Below, in pieces: positions 21,451 through 34,120 of a DNA stretch of 64,000 nucleotides. Position numbers and translations under genes: made by a program. Origin of the DNA: Diphasiastrum complanatum (lineage: Eukaryota; Streptophyta; Lycopodiopsida; Lycopodiales; Lycopodiaceae); contig CM055112.1 of the NCBI GenBank assembly GCA_029204225.1, forward strand, positions 28,161,746-28,225,745. The letters are read 5' to 3'. The notes beneath the pieces are model-generated. The model had not been told where the DNA came from and made no database searches. It saw only the letters and a program-made list of their open reading frames with translations. Position 1 is the first letter of the stretch. The number at the start of each line of letters is the position of its first letter.

Positions 21451-22369
21451 TAGTAATGTGTAATTTTGCATGTTTGTAGATTGCTTTGTTTTTCTGTCTA
21501 AAAATCTTGAGCAAAATTGTAGGTTTCGACAAATTTGGCTATTCTGAAAACTCCTTGTGTTTCAACAAGAAAACTGAACTTACTAGTCCACATTAAAGAT
21601 GAGAATTTACAAGGAATGAATCTCCAACAATAAGAATTTTGAACTTGAACTTATTCATGATAAAAAAAAATTAGTAGGTGTAGAAGTTGCTCAATACAAT
21701 CAGATGTATTTGATTAAGGATTCTTCCAATTCGACAAGAAAAGTGAGGTCATCTACAAATGAATGTCGAGAGAGCTGACTCGAGAGAATTCACTAGAATT
21801 CATAAGACCTTGAAAGGTTTCCCTCTTTAGAGAAAACCCCAAAGGTTGAACAAAAATGGCAAACAAACAAAGGGAAAAGTAGACACCCTTGTATGATTCA
21901 ATGTCAATGGAGATGGAGTTTGAGAGCACGACATTAAAATGAACTTTGAAAGAGGCAAACGAGTCTGAGAGCTTTAACAAAGTAATATGGGATGTCTAAT
22001 TTACTACAACATTTAAAGGTGTAGTACTGATTGATTTGATATTTGCCCATGATTTCCAAAAGACCTATTGATGGAATGGCTGAATCTATTTTGACTCTTA
22101 TTAATCACTTGATTATAATGCTATTTGATCCATTTTTGCTACATTTGTTGGCAATCTGAAATTTTACATAGTTGATCTTATAGAGATTTGATTGATGACA
22201 ACTTCATTTGATAGTCTCTGATCACCTCAACTACTAATTGACTACATTCAGTGAAAGTATAATGTATTACAAAGTACTTTCTCTATTTAGTTGTTGGGCA
22301 TTTGTATTTATGAAATTGATGAATCATAGTAATAATTGAATATTAGCTATCATAAAAAACAATTGAATC
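21451..22369. other. intergenic, nothing recognised
   Basis: No coding motif or clear repeat. It may include decayed gypsy sequence upstream of the protease scrap at 22370. Confidence 0.35.
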
Positions 22370-22729
22370 TTGTGGCTATGTACTTCATTGTGTATAGAAA
22401 CTGAAGCTAGCAATCATAGATACACAGTTTATCTAGCTTCAAGAGCAGAGTTGGAGACTTGGAACGTGAAAGTGCTGAATCTTCCAATGAAAATTCAAGA
22501 TTATAGAGAATTAGTTCATTTTCATGTTTTAGACCTAGTCCATACAAATTTAATTTTTGGATATGAGTGGTTATTTAACAAATCGCCTTCTTTGGCTATT
22601 GATTTTGAGAAGCATGTTCTCACTTTCAAGGAGGGTGATAAGGTAGTTACTTTATTTGGCAACAATTTTGTGAATCCATCAGATGGAATTCCTACATTTA
22701 ATACAATGGAAACATTTGATTATTCATAA
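22370..22729 (+). pseudogene. Ty3/gypsy gag-pol fragment (aspartic protease domain C-part)
   Basis: The 119-residue frame reads NLPMKIQDYRELVHFHVLDL, then VHTNLIFGYEWLFNKSPSLA and IDFEKHVLTFKEGDK. This is the C-terminal half of the retropepsin-like domain of plant gypsy elements, where an L(I/V)LGxxWL turn is typical (here IFGYEWL). The N-terminal catalytic aspartate motif is absent, so it is a scrap; the ATG has no meaning for the element. No reverse transcriptase follows. Confidence 0.6.
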
Positions 22730-22984
22730 TATGAAGTTTTTTGAATGTTTGCTTTTCTTATTGTAGATGTACGGTTTTTTGAGTTCTCCATGAATTCTCT
22801 TATTTGATCGTGTTGAATCCTCTCCGAAGATCAGATCAAAGGAACTTTGTTATTTTCAACCATTCGGACTATCGATGTAGGGTATGGAGTCCTGTCTCCA
22901 CAGATGCTTCGTGTGCTAGCTTTCTTGGTGAAAGACGCTATTCCATAACTCCACTGGATTGTGCATACTTGCAACACCTTGCTG

Positions 22985-23300
22985 CTCTAATACCATGTTA
23001 ACTTATTGAGGATCTAGTGTAGTATACATATCACAAACACAATCATCATAGCTCGAGCACCGCAAGCTCTTAAAGTTGGCACAACAAAAGTTAAATTGTA
23101 TTACAAAGAAAATTGTACACATAGGAACACACAAAGTGCATGTCCCTGACACATGTCCTAAAAATTGGCCTACCACAACAAACTATAGCTAGGCCCATTA
23201 TGGCCACATGTACTGAGAAAGCCGAGACATGCCCTCGAGTATAGAATTACAAAACCAAAAACGTATTGTACAAGCTAATTTTCCTATGTGTGTGGCTACC
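22985..23300 (-). repeat. copia primer site and LTR 3' part
   Basis: On the - strand TGGTATTAGAGC (22985-22996), a variant of the copia initiator-tRNA primer site, follows an LTR end ...TTAACA (from 22997 upward). The LTR's other edge was not found; 23300 is arbitrary. No copia coding sequence was recognised on the internal side. Confidence 0.5.
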
Positions 23301-26300
23301 CAGATAGTCCAAGTAGCCAATAAAGGGACGAGTGTTTGACTAATATGTTGATAGAAGATCACGTCCCGATTACTACTAAATAATATAGTAAACTAGATAA
23401 ACTGTAAATCTAGTTTAACTGCATAATAATGCATCTTGAGCTTACATAAAATACATTAGATTCAATATGATTCTTACAAATTTAAATATTGTGGCTTGGG
23501 GATGAAGTTATTGTGGATTGATCTTTGGCTTTTACGTGGTTGGGTGGTTTGGCTGCACTATCTCCTTTCGAGTGTTTTGGCAAGCTTGATCCTTGGGGAT
23601 TATCTCAATAACAATTATCATGTTATCGTTCTTAATCAAAGACAAAAAGAAGTCTCAAAATTACATTTGTCACTTCTAGTATAGGACCATTTGCATTGAG
23701 TTTCAAAAAGAAAAATCCTTACTAATTTTCACCAAAACCCTTCCACCAAGTAGGACTATTTTTTGTGAACTAAAAATAAAAGAAGTGATGCGAGTGTATT
23801 GGTGATTAATCATATTGTAATAGGGGGCAAATGTTGTGTTGGTTGAACACTAATATTTTTTTTATCTAAGGACAAATGGCATCATTATATTAGGAGGTTT
23901 TTCAAAATGCAAAAGCTTTTGACATTTCATAAAGACATTCAAGCCTAGATTCAGCCTGGAGTATCATCAACATAACTCCTTGATCTCTTGTTTCTCATAA
24001 CAACTTTTTTTATTTATTTAAATTTCACTCTTTTCATGACTTCTCTCTTGGATTTAAACAATTGAAAATAACAAATGATAATACAGGAAAATTGAGAGAT
24101 AAAAGCAAGGTAAAGGCCACCAAAATTGAGAGGCCCTAGCTTGATGTCATTGTGTTTCTTCCTTATCTAATGCATTAGAGTGCACAAAGCTACAATATTG
24201 GTCTACCTCTATTACCCAGTTTGCGTTTAGGCATGTTATAACTATGGTAGGAGATTTCAAGCACCATACTTGGATCTGACTGTAGATTGGGATTTAGTAC
24301 TAGGTGTCTAGTTCCTTGCGTTGGTGGATTCCACAAAGAATCCACGTTTTTCTTGTCCAATTGCTTGTCATCTTTTAATGAAATGTGTATTTTCAAACAC
24401 TCCTTCTAGAAGAATTGTTTATGCATAGTTATCTTGTATTGTGACCTAAATTTTATGGGGATATGATGTCATTTGTTTATAGGCTTAGTTATTTGAATAG
24501 TAATTTAGATTGGGCCAATTCCAATGTTGTTTAGATTTTTTTTTTATTATTATTCTACGTTTATCAATAAGATTATCTATACCTTGAACCACTAGTTGCC
24601 AAAATCTCTAATATCTACCAAGATTGATAACCAACATATATTTGAGTTTTAAATATCTGCCCAAGATTTATATTCGATGACTGATTATTTATTGTTGATA
24701 TCTGGATATGGCTATAAATGGGAGGTCTGGTTATCAATCTCAATTTATTCATAGTTGAAAGATATGTAGAAAATTAGTTAAAGTTTATGCTATTTGAAAC
24801 AAATTATCAAAATTTCATTGAGTTTGCAAGTTCAAATTTCGGATTTGTGCATGCTAATTAATTTTGGTGCATGTACATCAAGATTACATTTCATAGAGCT
24901 CACAAGTCCACATTATGAACTTTTGCTTGTTGATTTTTTTGCACATGTATTAATAGTGAGGATAGAATTTGATTGACCTTACAAATTTCAATTTTAAGTT
25001 TTTGCATGCCTATTTTTTGGCCACGTGCATTGATAACCACAAGAAATAACCAATTTTTTTTTGGAAATTAAATCATACTACATTGATACCCTTAGCTATA
25101 TATAACTACGAGTTCTATTAGCTTAAATACCCCAAGCCATTAAAAACCACCTGTTTGGATTCTTGTTATAAATTGATAACCAGTAGGATATAAAATAAGA
25201 GAAATACTCAGAATGGGCATTTTAAAAACTAACTAAAAGTAAATATCGGAAACTAGTAGGTCATAAAAAATCACACAATCACAAAACATTAGCCAATTCT
25301 ATCCTTGGGGTAGCTTGGAAGGTTTTTTTGCTAGGAGATGGTCGTAATCTAACCTAGAAATAGATTATAAATATTGCATTTCTACAAAATTAATATGCTT
25401 TGGATCTCAGAAGAAATACGAAATGTTTTTGTTATGTACGGAATTGTTCTATACCCTGTTTCATTTCGTACTATGGGAAAAATGTATGGAACCTGTAAAA
25501 AATTTTCTTTTTAAAAAAAGACCAAAAAAATAAATACAAATAAGAAATATCTTATACTACCTAAAAATAGTATTATATACTTTCTATTTCTAGATTTGGG
25601 TCCTTTTTTGAGTAATTTATTAATTTTTTTGGGTTTTAAACCATTTTGAAGGGTTTTGGAGTTTTTTTGCAAATTTTTTTTTAGGGTTTCGTGGTACGGA
25701 ACCATTCCTTACCATGAAATTGTTCCGTACTGTGCCTACCCCACAAACCGGGTTAAGTGGGAACTTAGTTTTGGATGTTGGAACATGCACAACAAGATGA
25801 TCTTTTGGGAGGGAGTCAACTGCTTACAACGTCAATGGTTTGCATTATTCATGCTAACAAATTCTTTCTAATATTTTTGGAGCAATTTGATACTCCAATT
25901 TACACTTAATTCAATCTAACATCATATAATGGCTTTTTGCCCTCGATTTTAGTAATTATGTGGGATTGTAGATATTGTGCTGGAACAACACAAATTTTCT
26001 AGATAATGTAAGGATTATTGTTTTTTATTGTCAAGAAAAAGGACGACGACGAAACATAAAATCAATATAGAGAGTACTTGGCACAACCTTTGAATGACAA
26101 ATGGGTCAAGATGCGTAAGTGACATATGGACCAAAATAAGTGTGAAAATGAGGTTATATGACATTCACCAAGGTATGTTGAAAAATATTAATAAAATATG
26201 TTTAAATGGTGGGATTACCCCAAGTAAAAAGAAAGAGTCCACATTGGTTGTACCCAAAATCCTCCATTAATTGTATTGGTGAGAATATACCCAAGCCAAG

Positions 26301-27202
26301 TCAAAAAGAGCGATGCTTCATGTGGGTGTGCTGAAATATTCCAATGGTAAAAAAAGATATGCCAATGGAAGGGAATGCATGCACCTAAACCATGTCAAAA
26401 ATGACCATTATAATATAGGAAAGAAAATGTAAGAGGAGGCAAAAGCTGACCTAAAATGAATAAACAAAAAGACTAGCATATCTTTTATATTGTCTAGAAT
26501 GATTAAGGCCTCCTTTTTCTCTCTCTAATGGCACTTGATGACACTAGTAGAGTTTTAGCCTCCATTCTTGGATTTCATCAACATCGCAAAGGTGACACTT
26601 GTCCTCAATTCAAGGGTGTTATCCAAATCATGAAAAGATCTATATGTAGTTATTCCCTTAGTGAAAGTCTAAGGACATAGCTTAGTTTCAAGATGAAGGG
26701 TATCATGTTTTAGCAACATTCAATATGAAACGAAGGTCCTTATTTTACCTTTCAAATGAAATGTAACCGAGTGGTCTTTATGGACGTCTTGTGGAAGGTT
26801 GTGTCCATGAGTTTGACTCTTGACTTGCAAACAATTATCATGACTTTGACTCTTGACTTGAGAACTTATTCTACACTAGTAAATATCCCAATTCTTTCAC
26901 ATTTGAGAACCTAGCCCTTGGGTCGATGCCTCGTCAATTTTTGCACCTCGATGGGCACTAAGATGGCTCAAATAGCGATGCCACGTGTCGTGTCAAAGGT
27001 GCACCACACCCAAACGCACCCCACTTGCAGGTGCATGTCTTGCAAAGCACATCAATGGATCATATCATCTTTTGTCTTCACCAATCCTACTCTAGGCTCA
27101 CAAATGTTTTATGACGATTCATGACTCTTATTACTCCATAATAAATTTTACACAAGCCACAACCCTCAAGGGGTTTTTTGAATTTGAGAACCTACTGGGC
27201 TC
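23301..27202. other. long AT-rich intergenic stretch
   Basis: No supported gene. All open frames are short and motif-free. Around 25430-25740 related words (TACGGAATTGTTC, TACGGAACCATTCC, TTGTTCCGTACTG) repeat in both orientations, perhaps a decayed MITE. Confidence 0.4.
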
Positions 27203-27296
27203 TTTCCATGCTCACCCTCTCACGTGTTTAGGACATTGGCACGAACTCTTTCCATGCTCACCCTCTCACTCTTCCTTTCCATGCTCACCCTCTCAC
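27203..27296 (+). repeat. 21-bp motif in three copies
   Basis: TTTCCATGCTCACCCTCTCA plus a final C occurs at 27203-27223, 27249-27269 and 27276-27296. Confidence 0.85.
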
Positions 27297-28053
27297 TCGT
27301 GTTAGGACATCCGCATGAAAAACGGCCCAAGGGTGGTTTTGCGTGGGTTTGCTTCAAGGGTTGGGGGCCCTCATGTGCCATGCATTACAATTATTTCACG
27401 TGTCAAAGAAAGGCAAAGAGGCACTTGAAGGGCAATGGGCTTGCAAATGATAATCATGAAAAAAAAAAAAAAAAAGATCCTCCCCCCTGCCCCTTTCTTC
27501 TCTTTTCCTCCTCCTCTGTGTGCTGCTTCTGTGCCTCCAGCGGACGAAGCTCTCGGCGATGGCGATGGCGATGGCGTAAAGTACTCTCTTAACTATGTTC
27601 CACTCCAATCCAACTTCTTCTTCTTCTTGTTATTCTTTAGCGTAACTGGCCGGAAGGAGGCATGGTTGTGCGAGTCAGCGTTGAGCCGCCCCTCTGTTGC
27701 ACTGTTTCCTGCAAGCACAGCACAGTGAAGACACACTCATGCATCACAGCATTCCACTGATCTTAACCAAGAGATAGAAGTAGCTCACTGCTGATCAATG
27801 ACATAAGGTATTGGGTTTTGGGATTCTTTTAGGTTTCTGTTTAAGGTGTTGCATCGTCTGTTTTGGAAGCTTGAGGCGGTTCGGATCGCCTGAGGGTCAG
27901 AGTGATTGCCCAAGTTGTTATTTGGATTTGACTGTTTTAGAATTCTTTTCTTTGCCATGTCATGGATTTACGGAGGGAACGTTTAGATCCTTTAATATTC
28001 ATGAGAGGTCAATCAGAACAAGGAATGCACTCGATATTGTGGGAAGGAGATTG
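27297..28053 (+). promoter_or_regulatory. upstream region of the BT1-type carrier gene
   Basis: A pyrimidine-rich stretch (27480-27540) and GCGATG repeats (about 27557-27577) precede the gene. No convincing TATA box was seen. The frame of exon 1 stays open upstream to an ATG at 27811, so up to 81 extra residues are possible. A 5' leader intron is also possible, but I cannot place it. Confidence 0.4.
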
Positions 28054-30112
28054 ATGGCAAGCATGCGCGGGGGGGGTACCGAGGGTTTGAAATCTTCACC
28101 CACTGGGGTCCGAGCAGTTCACATAGATAAGCTTATGCGGAGGAGGCAGCTGCCAGCAGAGAGGTTTTCTGCACTTCCCGCTCTGGTTTCCGTGGTCTCG
28201 GAGCAAATGGCAGAACTTGTGAAAAGCCCTCCATTTCCAGATTCCGCCCCTATCTCCGAATTTAGTTTCAAAAATTTTTCTTTACAGGATGAAAATGAAA
28301 AGGTTCTTAAAAGTGTAGTTGAACTGGATGAAAACGAGAAGCAGAAGCAGAAGCAGAAGTCGAGGAAAAAGGGAACGTTGGCTGTTCGTCTGAAATTGGG
28401 AAATGCATCTCTAAAGAGATTGTTAAGTGGGGCTTTTGCAGGAGCAATATCGAGAACAGCAGTAGCTCCTCTGGAAACCATCCGAACCCATTTAATGGTT
28501 GGAAGTGGTGGCAAATCAATTGGAGCCGTCTTTACTAATATAATTGAGACGGAAGGTTGGCAGGGCCTTTTCCGTGGCAATGGTATCAATGTCATCCGAG
28601 TGGCACCCAGCAAAGCCATCGAGGTGCGCCTATTTTATGCAGCTTAATCCTCGTTATCAGATATTTTTTCGGCCCTTATATAGAGTACTGTACTTCTTGT
28701 TTGTCGTACAGGTGGAAGTCAACTTCTTTTATCCGCTGAATCTATCGAGACATGGTGTCTCCTTTATTTCACCTTGTTGGGTTATTTTCGGTTGTGAGCA
28801 CTATATGAATTATTGTATTTTCCTTCATTCCTATTAAGTTGTGGTTGTGGTTGGGTCTAGAGGATAGGTAGGCATTCGTCCTAGATTTTGTAATTAGGAA
28901 GTACATTGAAAGTCATGTGAGGTTCTCAATTAAGTCAATACGTTGTTCACTTCTACTAGTCTTCTAGTATGCTGGAAATGAGAATAGTTATGAATGAACT
29001 CAACATTTTTGTGTTGATTGACGTGAAGAATATAAAAAGTCAATTGTGACAAGCTGAAGTGTACAATTTTGAGAGTATGCATATTACAAGGCAGACAAGC
29101 ATCAACAATTGTACTCGGTGATTGCAAATTACATTTTTTATTCATATGTATCTTTTATATCTCAGATCATTTCATGTTTGTGTTACTCATGTAGATGATT
29201 CTGGATGTTTGGTTTTGTTCTATCCGTACATGCATGGTGGGTGCATTAATGAAACAACTGGTGAGATATCCATTGATTTGCGATTTACCAAACTCGAGTT
29301 TTCAGTAGGGGTTTCAACAAAGATGTTCTCCAAATGGCTTTTCCAACTGGCATTTCAGTAGAGGAATATTGTTGTTATTGAAGTAATTTGGAAATATATG
29401 TATGCTAATAAGGATGCAATAGCATCTAGTCAACGTTACAGATTTGAGCTATGGTTACAAGTTGATGGTTATGTATTTAGACTGGCTTCCCACCCAAGAT
29501 TACGAAATGGATCACTGAATATGCAGCTATTGATAGGTTCTTCATAGATCAGCATGTGAAGCTACTACATGTTGTGCGTCTACAAGTGAGGTACATGGGA
29601 GCAAGAACCGATTGACGCACCTAGATCTTTTATGTGATCCATTTCATATAAGACCCAGGACTGGTGAATGGTGTGCACATGTGCAGAATGTAAGTGTTCA
29701 TGAATATCTAGGGGCCTCCAAGAGTCCCTCTCCAGTGAAGGACAGCTACTAGGTTTATGAATAATCATCAATAAAGTCTGTTGCTCTGGACGCAAGCACC
29801 CTCAACTGCAGATGCATTGATATAAAGCTTAGCACTGACAAAAGCCTGGCTTCTTCATGTGGGGTGAATGTTGTGGAGATGCTAATACGTAAACGTTAAG
29901 GGATTTGCTAGTAGTCTCTCCTTTAAAATGTGGCTAGGGCCCTTGTTGCTCATTGTGGCATCCTTGAAGGCGTGTATTATTCCATGAGCTGTTTGTCAGT
30001 ACTTTTTCACTTGCTCTCCAATACGTCAATTTCACTAGTGCTATCATGGCTTGCATCAATCTTGACCTTTACATTGTTGCTTGTCATACCAGAATGTCAG
30101 TCTTAGATTGGG

Positions 30113-30173
<61 letters not shown>

Positions 30174-31385
30174 CACTATCATTCAAAGTGGTTACTAATG
30201 CAGTGGTAGTAAATGTTTGGATTGTGCAGCTTTTTGCCTATGATACATTTAAGAGTTTTCTTACTCCAAAACCCGGGGCACAACCTCTTATACCTCTTCC
30301 AGCCTCTACAATTGCTGGAGCAACAGCAGGTGTTTGCTCAACTTTGTGTACGTACCCTTTGGAATTGCTCAAGACTCGAGTAACAATTCAGGTATGCATG
30401 GTTATTGCACAAAATAAGTTGGAAATCTGTTCAGCCTTGTTCAGTCGAGTGTCTGTCTAGAAACGGGGTGTGAGTTTTTGTTTGAGTAAAAAGCAAAAGA
30501 ATATCATTTCATTTCATTCAGCTAGTTGAATGTGCAGCTGGCTGTTCTAACGAGTAAAGTATATTAACACATTATCTTGATCCAACTGTCCTTATCCATT
30601 GGAATGCCATGCCTGTGATTAGCTGTGTAAAGAATGTGCTACTCGAGTGACCAACCTATTGCTAAATCATAGGTAGGTTGCTGTGTTTCATATATCTAAG
30701 GGGTTCAGAGATCACCTTTGTGAAAAGTAGGAAAAATAGAGTAATTATACGGAAAAAATATGCTGAGTCTAGACTACAAACGTGCTGAATTGTTTGTAAG
30801 GTTTCGTGGATGATGGTAAGGTATTGTGTGGATCTTACAGGTAATAAATAATGTCTTAATATAGTTTCATCATTGTTGCAGCGTGGTGTCTATGACAATG
30901 TCTTCCATGCTTTTATGAAGATATGTCACGAGGAAGGGCCAAGGGAGCTCTACAGAGGGCTTAGTCCAAGCTTGATTGGTGTCGTGCCTTATGCAGCAAC
31001 TAATTATTTTGCTTATGAAACTTTGAGAAAAATGTATAAAAAATCTACCAAACAAGAGAATGTAGGAAATTTAGCAACTCTTTTAATTGGTTCAGCAGCT
31101 GGTGCGATTGCAAGTGCTGCAACTTTCCCTTTGGAAGTAGCCAGGAAACATATGCAGGTGGGCGCGCTGAGTGGAAGGCAGGTATATCGCAATGTTTTTC
31201 ATGCTCTTTCCAGCATACTTGAACAAGAAGGTCCAGCTGGTCTTTACAGAGGACTTGGAGCAAGCTGCATGAAACTGATGCCCGCAGCAGGAATTTCCTT
31301 CATGTGCTATGAAGCATGTAAAAGAATTCTAATAGAGGAAGAAAATGAACAAAATCTGCTTAAACGACCGGCGACCGTTGGCTGA
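28054..31385 (+). CDS. BT1: BT1-type adenylate/ADP-glucose carrier (mitochondrial carrier family)
   Basis: Three exons, 28054-28623, 30230-30391 and 30882-31385, join in frame with GT..AG introns and give 411 residues. The protein has the three repeats of the mitochondrial carrier family, each with a Px(D/E)xx(K/R) signature: PLETIR (139-144), PLELLK (233-238), PLEVAR (327-332). GLFRGNGINVIRVAPSKAIE running into LFAYDTFK is typical of the BT1 branch, which moves adenine nucleotides or ADP-glucose across the plastid envelope or mitochondrial membrane. The N-terminal 110 residues are basic and variable and may hold a targeting peptide. I chose the ATG at 28054 because 411 residues is near the usual length; an in-frame ATG at 27811 would give 492. 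Substrate and location are inferred from the family. Confidence 0.9.
28624..30229 (+). other. intron 1 of the carrier gene
   Basis: 1606 bp from a GT donor after the codon for E190 to an AG acceptor at 30228-30229. It contains a GA microsatellite at 30116-30171 and no coding sequence. Intron 2 is 30392-30881 (490 bp). Confidence 0.85.
30116..30171. repeat. (GA)n microsatellite in intron 1
   Basis: About 28 GA units, ending 58 bp before the exon 2 acceptor, inside the region where branch point and polypyrimidine signals lie. Confidence 0.95.
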
Positions 31386-32439
31386 TCAAGTGAATATTTG
31401 CATAACGAATATCACGCTCTGATCTGATTCTGAAACCTTTGACCTTTTATGGGATAGAAGTCCTGCATTGGTATTCAGTTTTGACTTACACAATTAAGCA
31501 GACTGTTGAGGCATTTTTGGGGTAGAAATATTGGTCGAAATTCTATAGCTTTTGCAAAGCTGAGTTGTGGACGTATGTTGCAGATTATATGGCAGTCATC
31601 TAATTTAAAGCATCAAATGCTAGTATACTGCTATTATGCAGATCACGCGGGAAATTGTTGCTGTTTTTTTATGCAGGGGCAACTATTCATGTATAACACC
31701 AACAAGGTGGATGTCAAGAAAAAAAAGAAAAAGTGTATCAAGTTTTCATCTTACATTACTCTATAATGCACAATTCCCAACTTATTCAGTAGCTTGTTGC
31801 TGGTGATACTAAGTTTGATATGACTGGCTTATTATGCTGTTGTAGGCTGTTCATCTGTTCTGAGCTAGGAAAAGGTCATAAATTTGATTCGTTTGCTATG
31901 AAAGTGATGAGTTCCTTTTGTTGCTCTCAAACTTTTTGTTTGAATGACAAACTAGAATCTGCTGTTTAGTGGGCTTTAAATAAGGTTTGTTCTGGTCTTG
32001 TTCCTTTTAGTCATCATTGTAACTTTCCACATACATCAGTACCAACATGTATGTCTGGAGATCCTTCTTTGCAGTTTGTTGCCTTATGGTTATTTTAAAA
32101 TAATTTTTCATATTGACAAGGCAAGTTGTGCTCATATGTAGCTACTGTTGAAGTCGCACTGCTCTCATAGACAGATGCTCTCCCAACAAACATTCACCAA
32201 GGATTCAAATGCATATATCCAAGAAAATGGCAGATATGTTGGTTGTGTTAGCATACATTAAAACCTATTAAATTAATCTCTACTAATACCCTTAGTCAAT
32301 ACATTCACAACATGTAAGCATTTTCATACCTAAGCCCAAAATTAAATGTGAGCTAACGTAAGGCTCCTTTTGTAGCATGCTAATGCAACTCTCTCGGAAC
32401 TACTATAAACTGACTAATAGTGCCAACAACATAACAAAA
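31386..32439. other. 3' flank of the carrier gene
   Basis: Presumed 3' untranslated sequence followed by intergenic DNA. No clear polyadenylation signal could be assigned and no other gene was seen. Confidence 0.4.
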
Positions 32440-32850
32440 TTTGTTTATTGTAGTGATCGTACATGAGATTTTTCACAAGTTTCCTGAGCCATCTATCTTG
32501 GAGTACCAAACACAGGGGGCTTGCTTGATGTCTTTAAAAAAACACACAATTTGCACACAAGAGATTCTTTGGCCTTTACTTTTAATCCTCTTGGTTGCTT
32601 CACATGTACCTCTTCATCCAAATATCCACTGATGAAAGCAAACTTGGTATCCATTATTTGCAAGACCCAACCAAATGATCCTTGCACTAGCACATACCAT
32701 CAAATTTGTAGTTGATTTTGCAGACCCATTTACCATGGATGGGTCTCATCCTTAGGTAGTTTTGCCAAATCCCATGTCTCCATTTCTATGATAAAAATGT
32801 ACTCTTTCTTCATTGCAACTCTCCACTTTGGGATGCCTCTTCATAAGTAC
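32440..32850 (-). pseudogene. copia reverse transcriptase scrap
   Basis: On the - strand: WRVAMKKEYIFIIEMETWDL (linker and RT start), then a stop. The later frame has FGWVLQIMDTKFAFISGYLD and EEVHVKQPRGLKVKAKESLV, matching the LDVxxAFLNGxLxEEVYxxQP region of copia RT. Diverged, with stops; a different family from copies A and B. Confidence 0.7.
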
Positions 32851-32899
32851 TTGGTTTTTTATTTGTCAAAATGCCATTAGTGCAAAATTCAAGCTATGA

Positions 32900-33238
32900 T
32901 TGCCCCTTTAAGGGCCTCTTAGCACCCTTCTTGCCACTTGCTCACTAGATTCCACTTGATAAACATGATGAGAGAGAAAAAGATAGAGTGTAGAGCTGTC
33001 CATAAAAGTCTGCCAACGAGCAGAACACAACGACTGAGGTGAGCGTCAGGCCGCCAACGAGCGAGACACTGAATGACTCACCCGAAAACGTAAAACAAAA
33101 AATACAATTGTTCTCTTCTCCACCTCTTCTTTGTCGTGTCGTCTTCTCGATTGATTCTATCATGATCTGTGATCTGTAGTCGCTTGCTTAGGTTCTTGGA
33201 AAAACAAAATAGAAACGAAAAGCCGAAATTTCGCTACA
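32900..33238 (+). repeat. copia E: LTR 3' part
   Basis: The sequence ends ...GCTACA immediately before a perfect primer site, so at least its last few hundred bases are LTR. The 5' edge is not determined. Confidence 0.5.
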
Positions 33239-33250
33239 TGGTATCAGAGC
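33239..33250 (+). other. copia E primer-binding site
   Basis: TGGTATCAGAGC, the initiator tRNA-Met primer site. A degraded second copy with its flank (CGCTACATGATATCCGAGCA) follows at 33261-33280. Confidence 0.85.
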
Positions 33251-33303
33251 CACAGGTTATCGCTACATGATATCCGAGCAGTGATTCTCTAAGACAACAC
33301 AAT

Positions 33304-33715
33304 ATGGCTACAACGATCCAGACGAGAATAGCAATCAGTCTTGATGGCAAAAACTACAGAGTATGGAAATTCAAAATCAAAACACTTCTGAAGGGTGAAT
33401 GCATCTTGTTGGTGATCGAACTCACAGAGGTGCAGCCTCCAGAGGAAGCCCCAAGGAGAGCTGAGTGGATCAGAAAAGATGAACGTGCAATGGCGATCAT
33501 CGTTTCATCCATCAACGAAGAAATACTCATGCAGATTGAAGACTGTGAGAGCAGAAGTACGAAGTGAGGACTGCCGCTTCGGTGATGCACCTTCATAATC
33601 AGCTGCAATCTATACCTTGGGATGGCAACTGGTTGGATCAGCATGTTGAGAAGATCAGAACGATCTTCGCTCAACTCGCTGCATTTGGGCAGGAACACCT
33701 GCTGGATTTATCTCC
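33304..33715 (+). pseudogene. copia E: gag N-terminal fragment
   Basis: The ATG at 33304 gives MATTIQTRIAISLDGKNYRV, then WKFKIKTLLKG, a typical copia Gag start (LxGxNYxxWKxxM). After a shift near 33555 it continues MHLHNQLQSIPWDGNWLDQH and VEKIRTIFAQLAAFGQ. It ends abruptly at about 33715 against the oppositely oriented element F. Confidence 0.75.
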
Positions 33716-34120
33716 TTTACTCTCCTAAATCCTATTTTAATTTGCCTCCATTTTACTCATGAGAATGCGACTGTCTACATAATACAAGTAAATTTCCACA
33801 ACCAAAAAAAGCGAAAAATGCAACACTATTTTTACACGTGATTTGTGACACGCCAAAAAGATGACACTACCCTACAAATGTCGAAGGTGCCCTAATGGAA
33901 AAGCGAAGACACCCTGTAAATCAAATTTTGAGGCATTTGTCAAATAGTGTCCACTTGGGATGCTTCACTATTTCTTACATCAATTTTACATGTAAAAATG
34001 TGACTAGAACATGAAGAATCAAATAGAATGTAAATGAAATGATTCCACCATGCTTCCAACTCTGAACTCTCTGGAAAAATACAGCAAACAAACAATAAAT
34101 GTGAGTGATCAACTTTTGCT
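33716..34120 (-). repeat. element F: putative 3' LTR
   Basis: On the - strand a purine tract (AAAGGAGGAGGAGA, about 34126-34139) is followed near 34123 by a TG start, as expected for a polypurine tract and LTR. No second copy of this LTR is present, so LTR identity is inferred. The long frame at 33940-35238 runs on into it. Confidence 0.4.

Noticed and set aside
28174-28191. CTTCCCGCTCTGGTTT in the carrier exon, similar to the 364-394 stem-loop
   Set aside because: Match is short, lacks the second stem arm and lies in coding sequence; taken as coincidence.
28119-28619. 166-residue frame antisense to carrier exon 1
   Set aside because: Shadow of the conserved + strand exon; no motif of its own.
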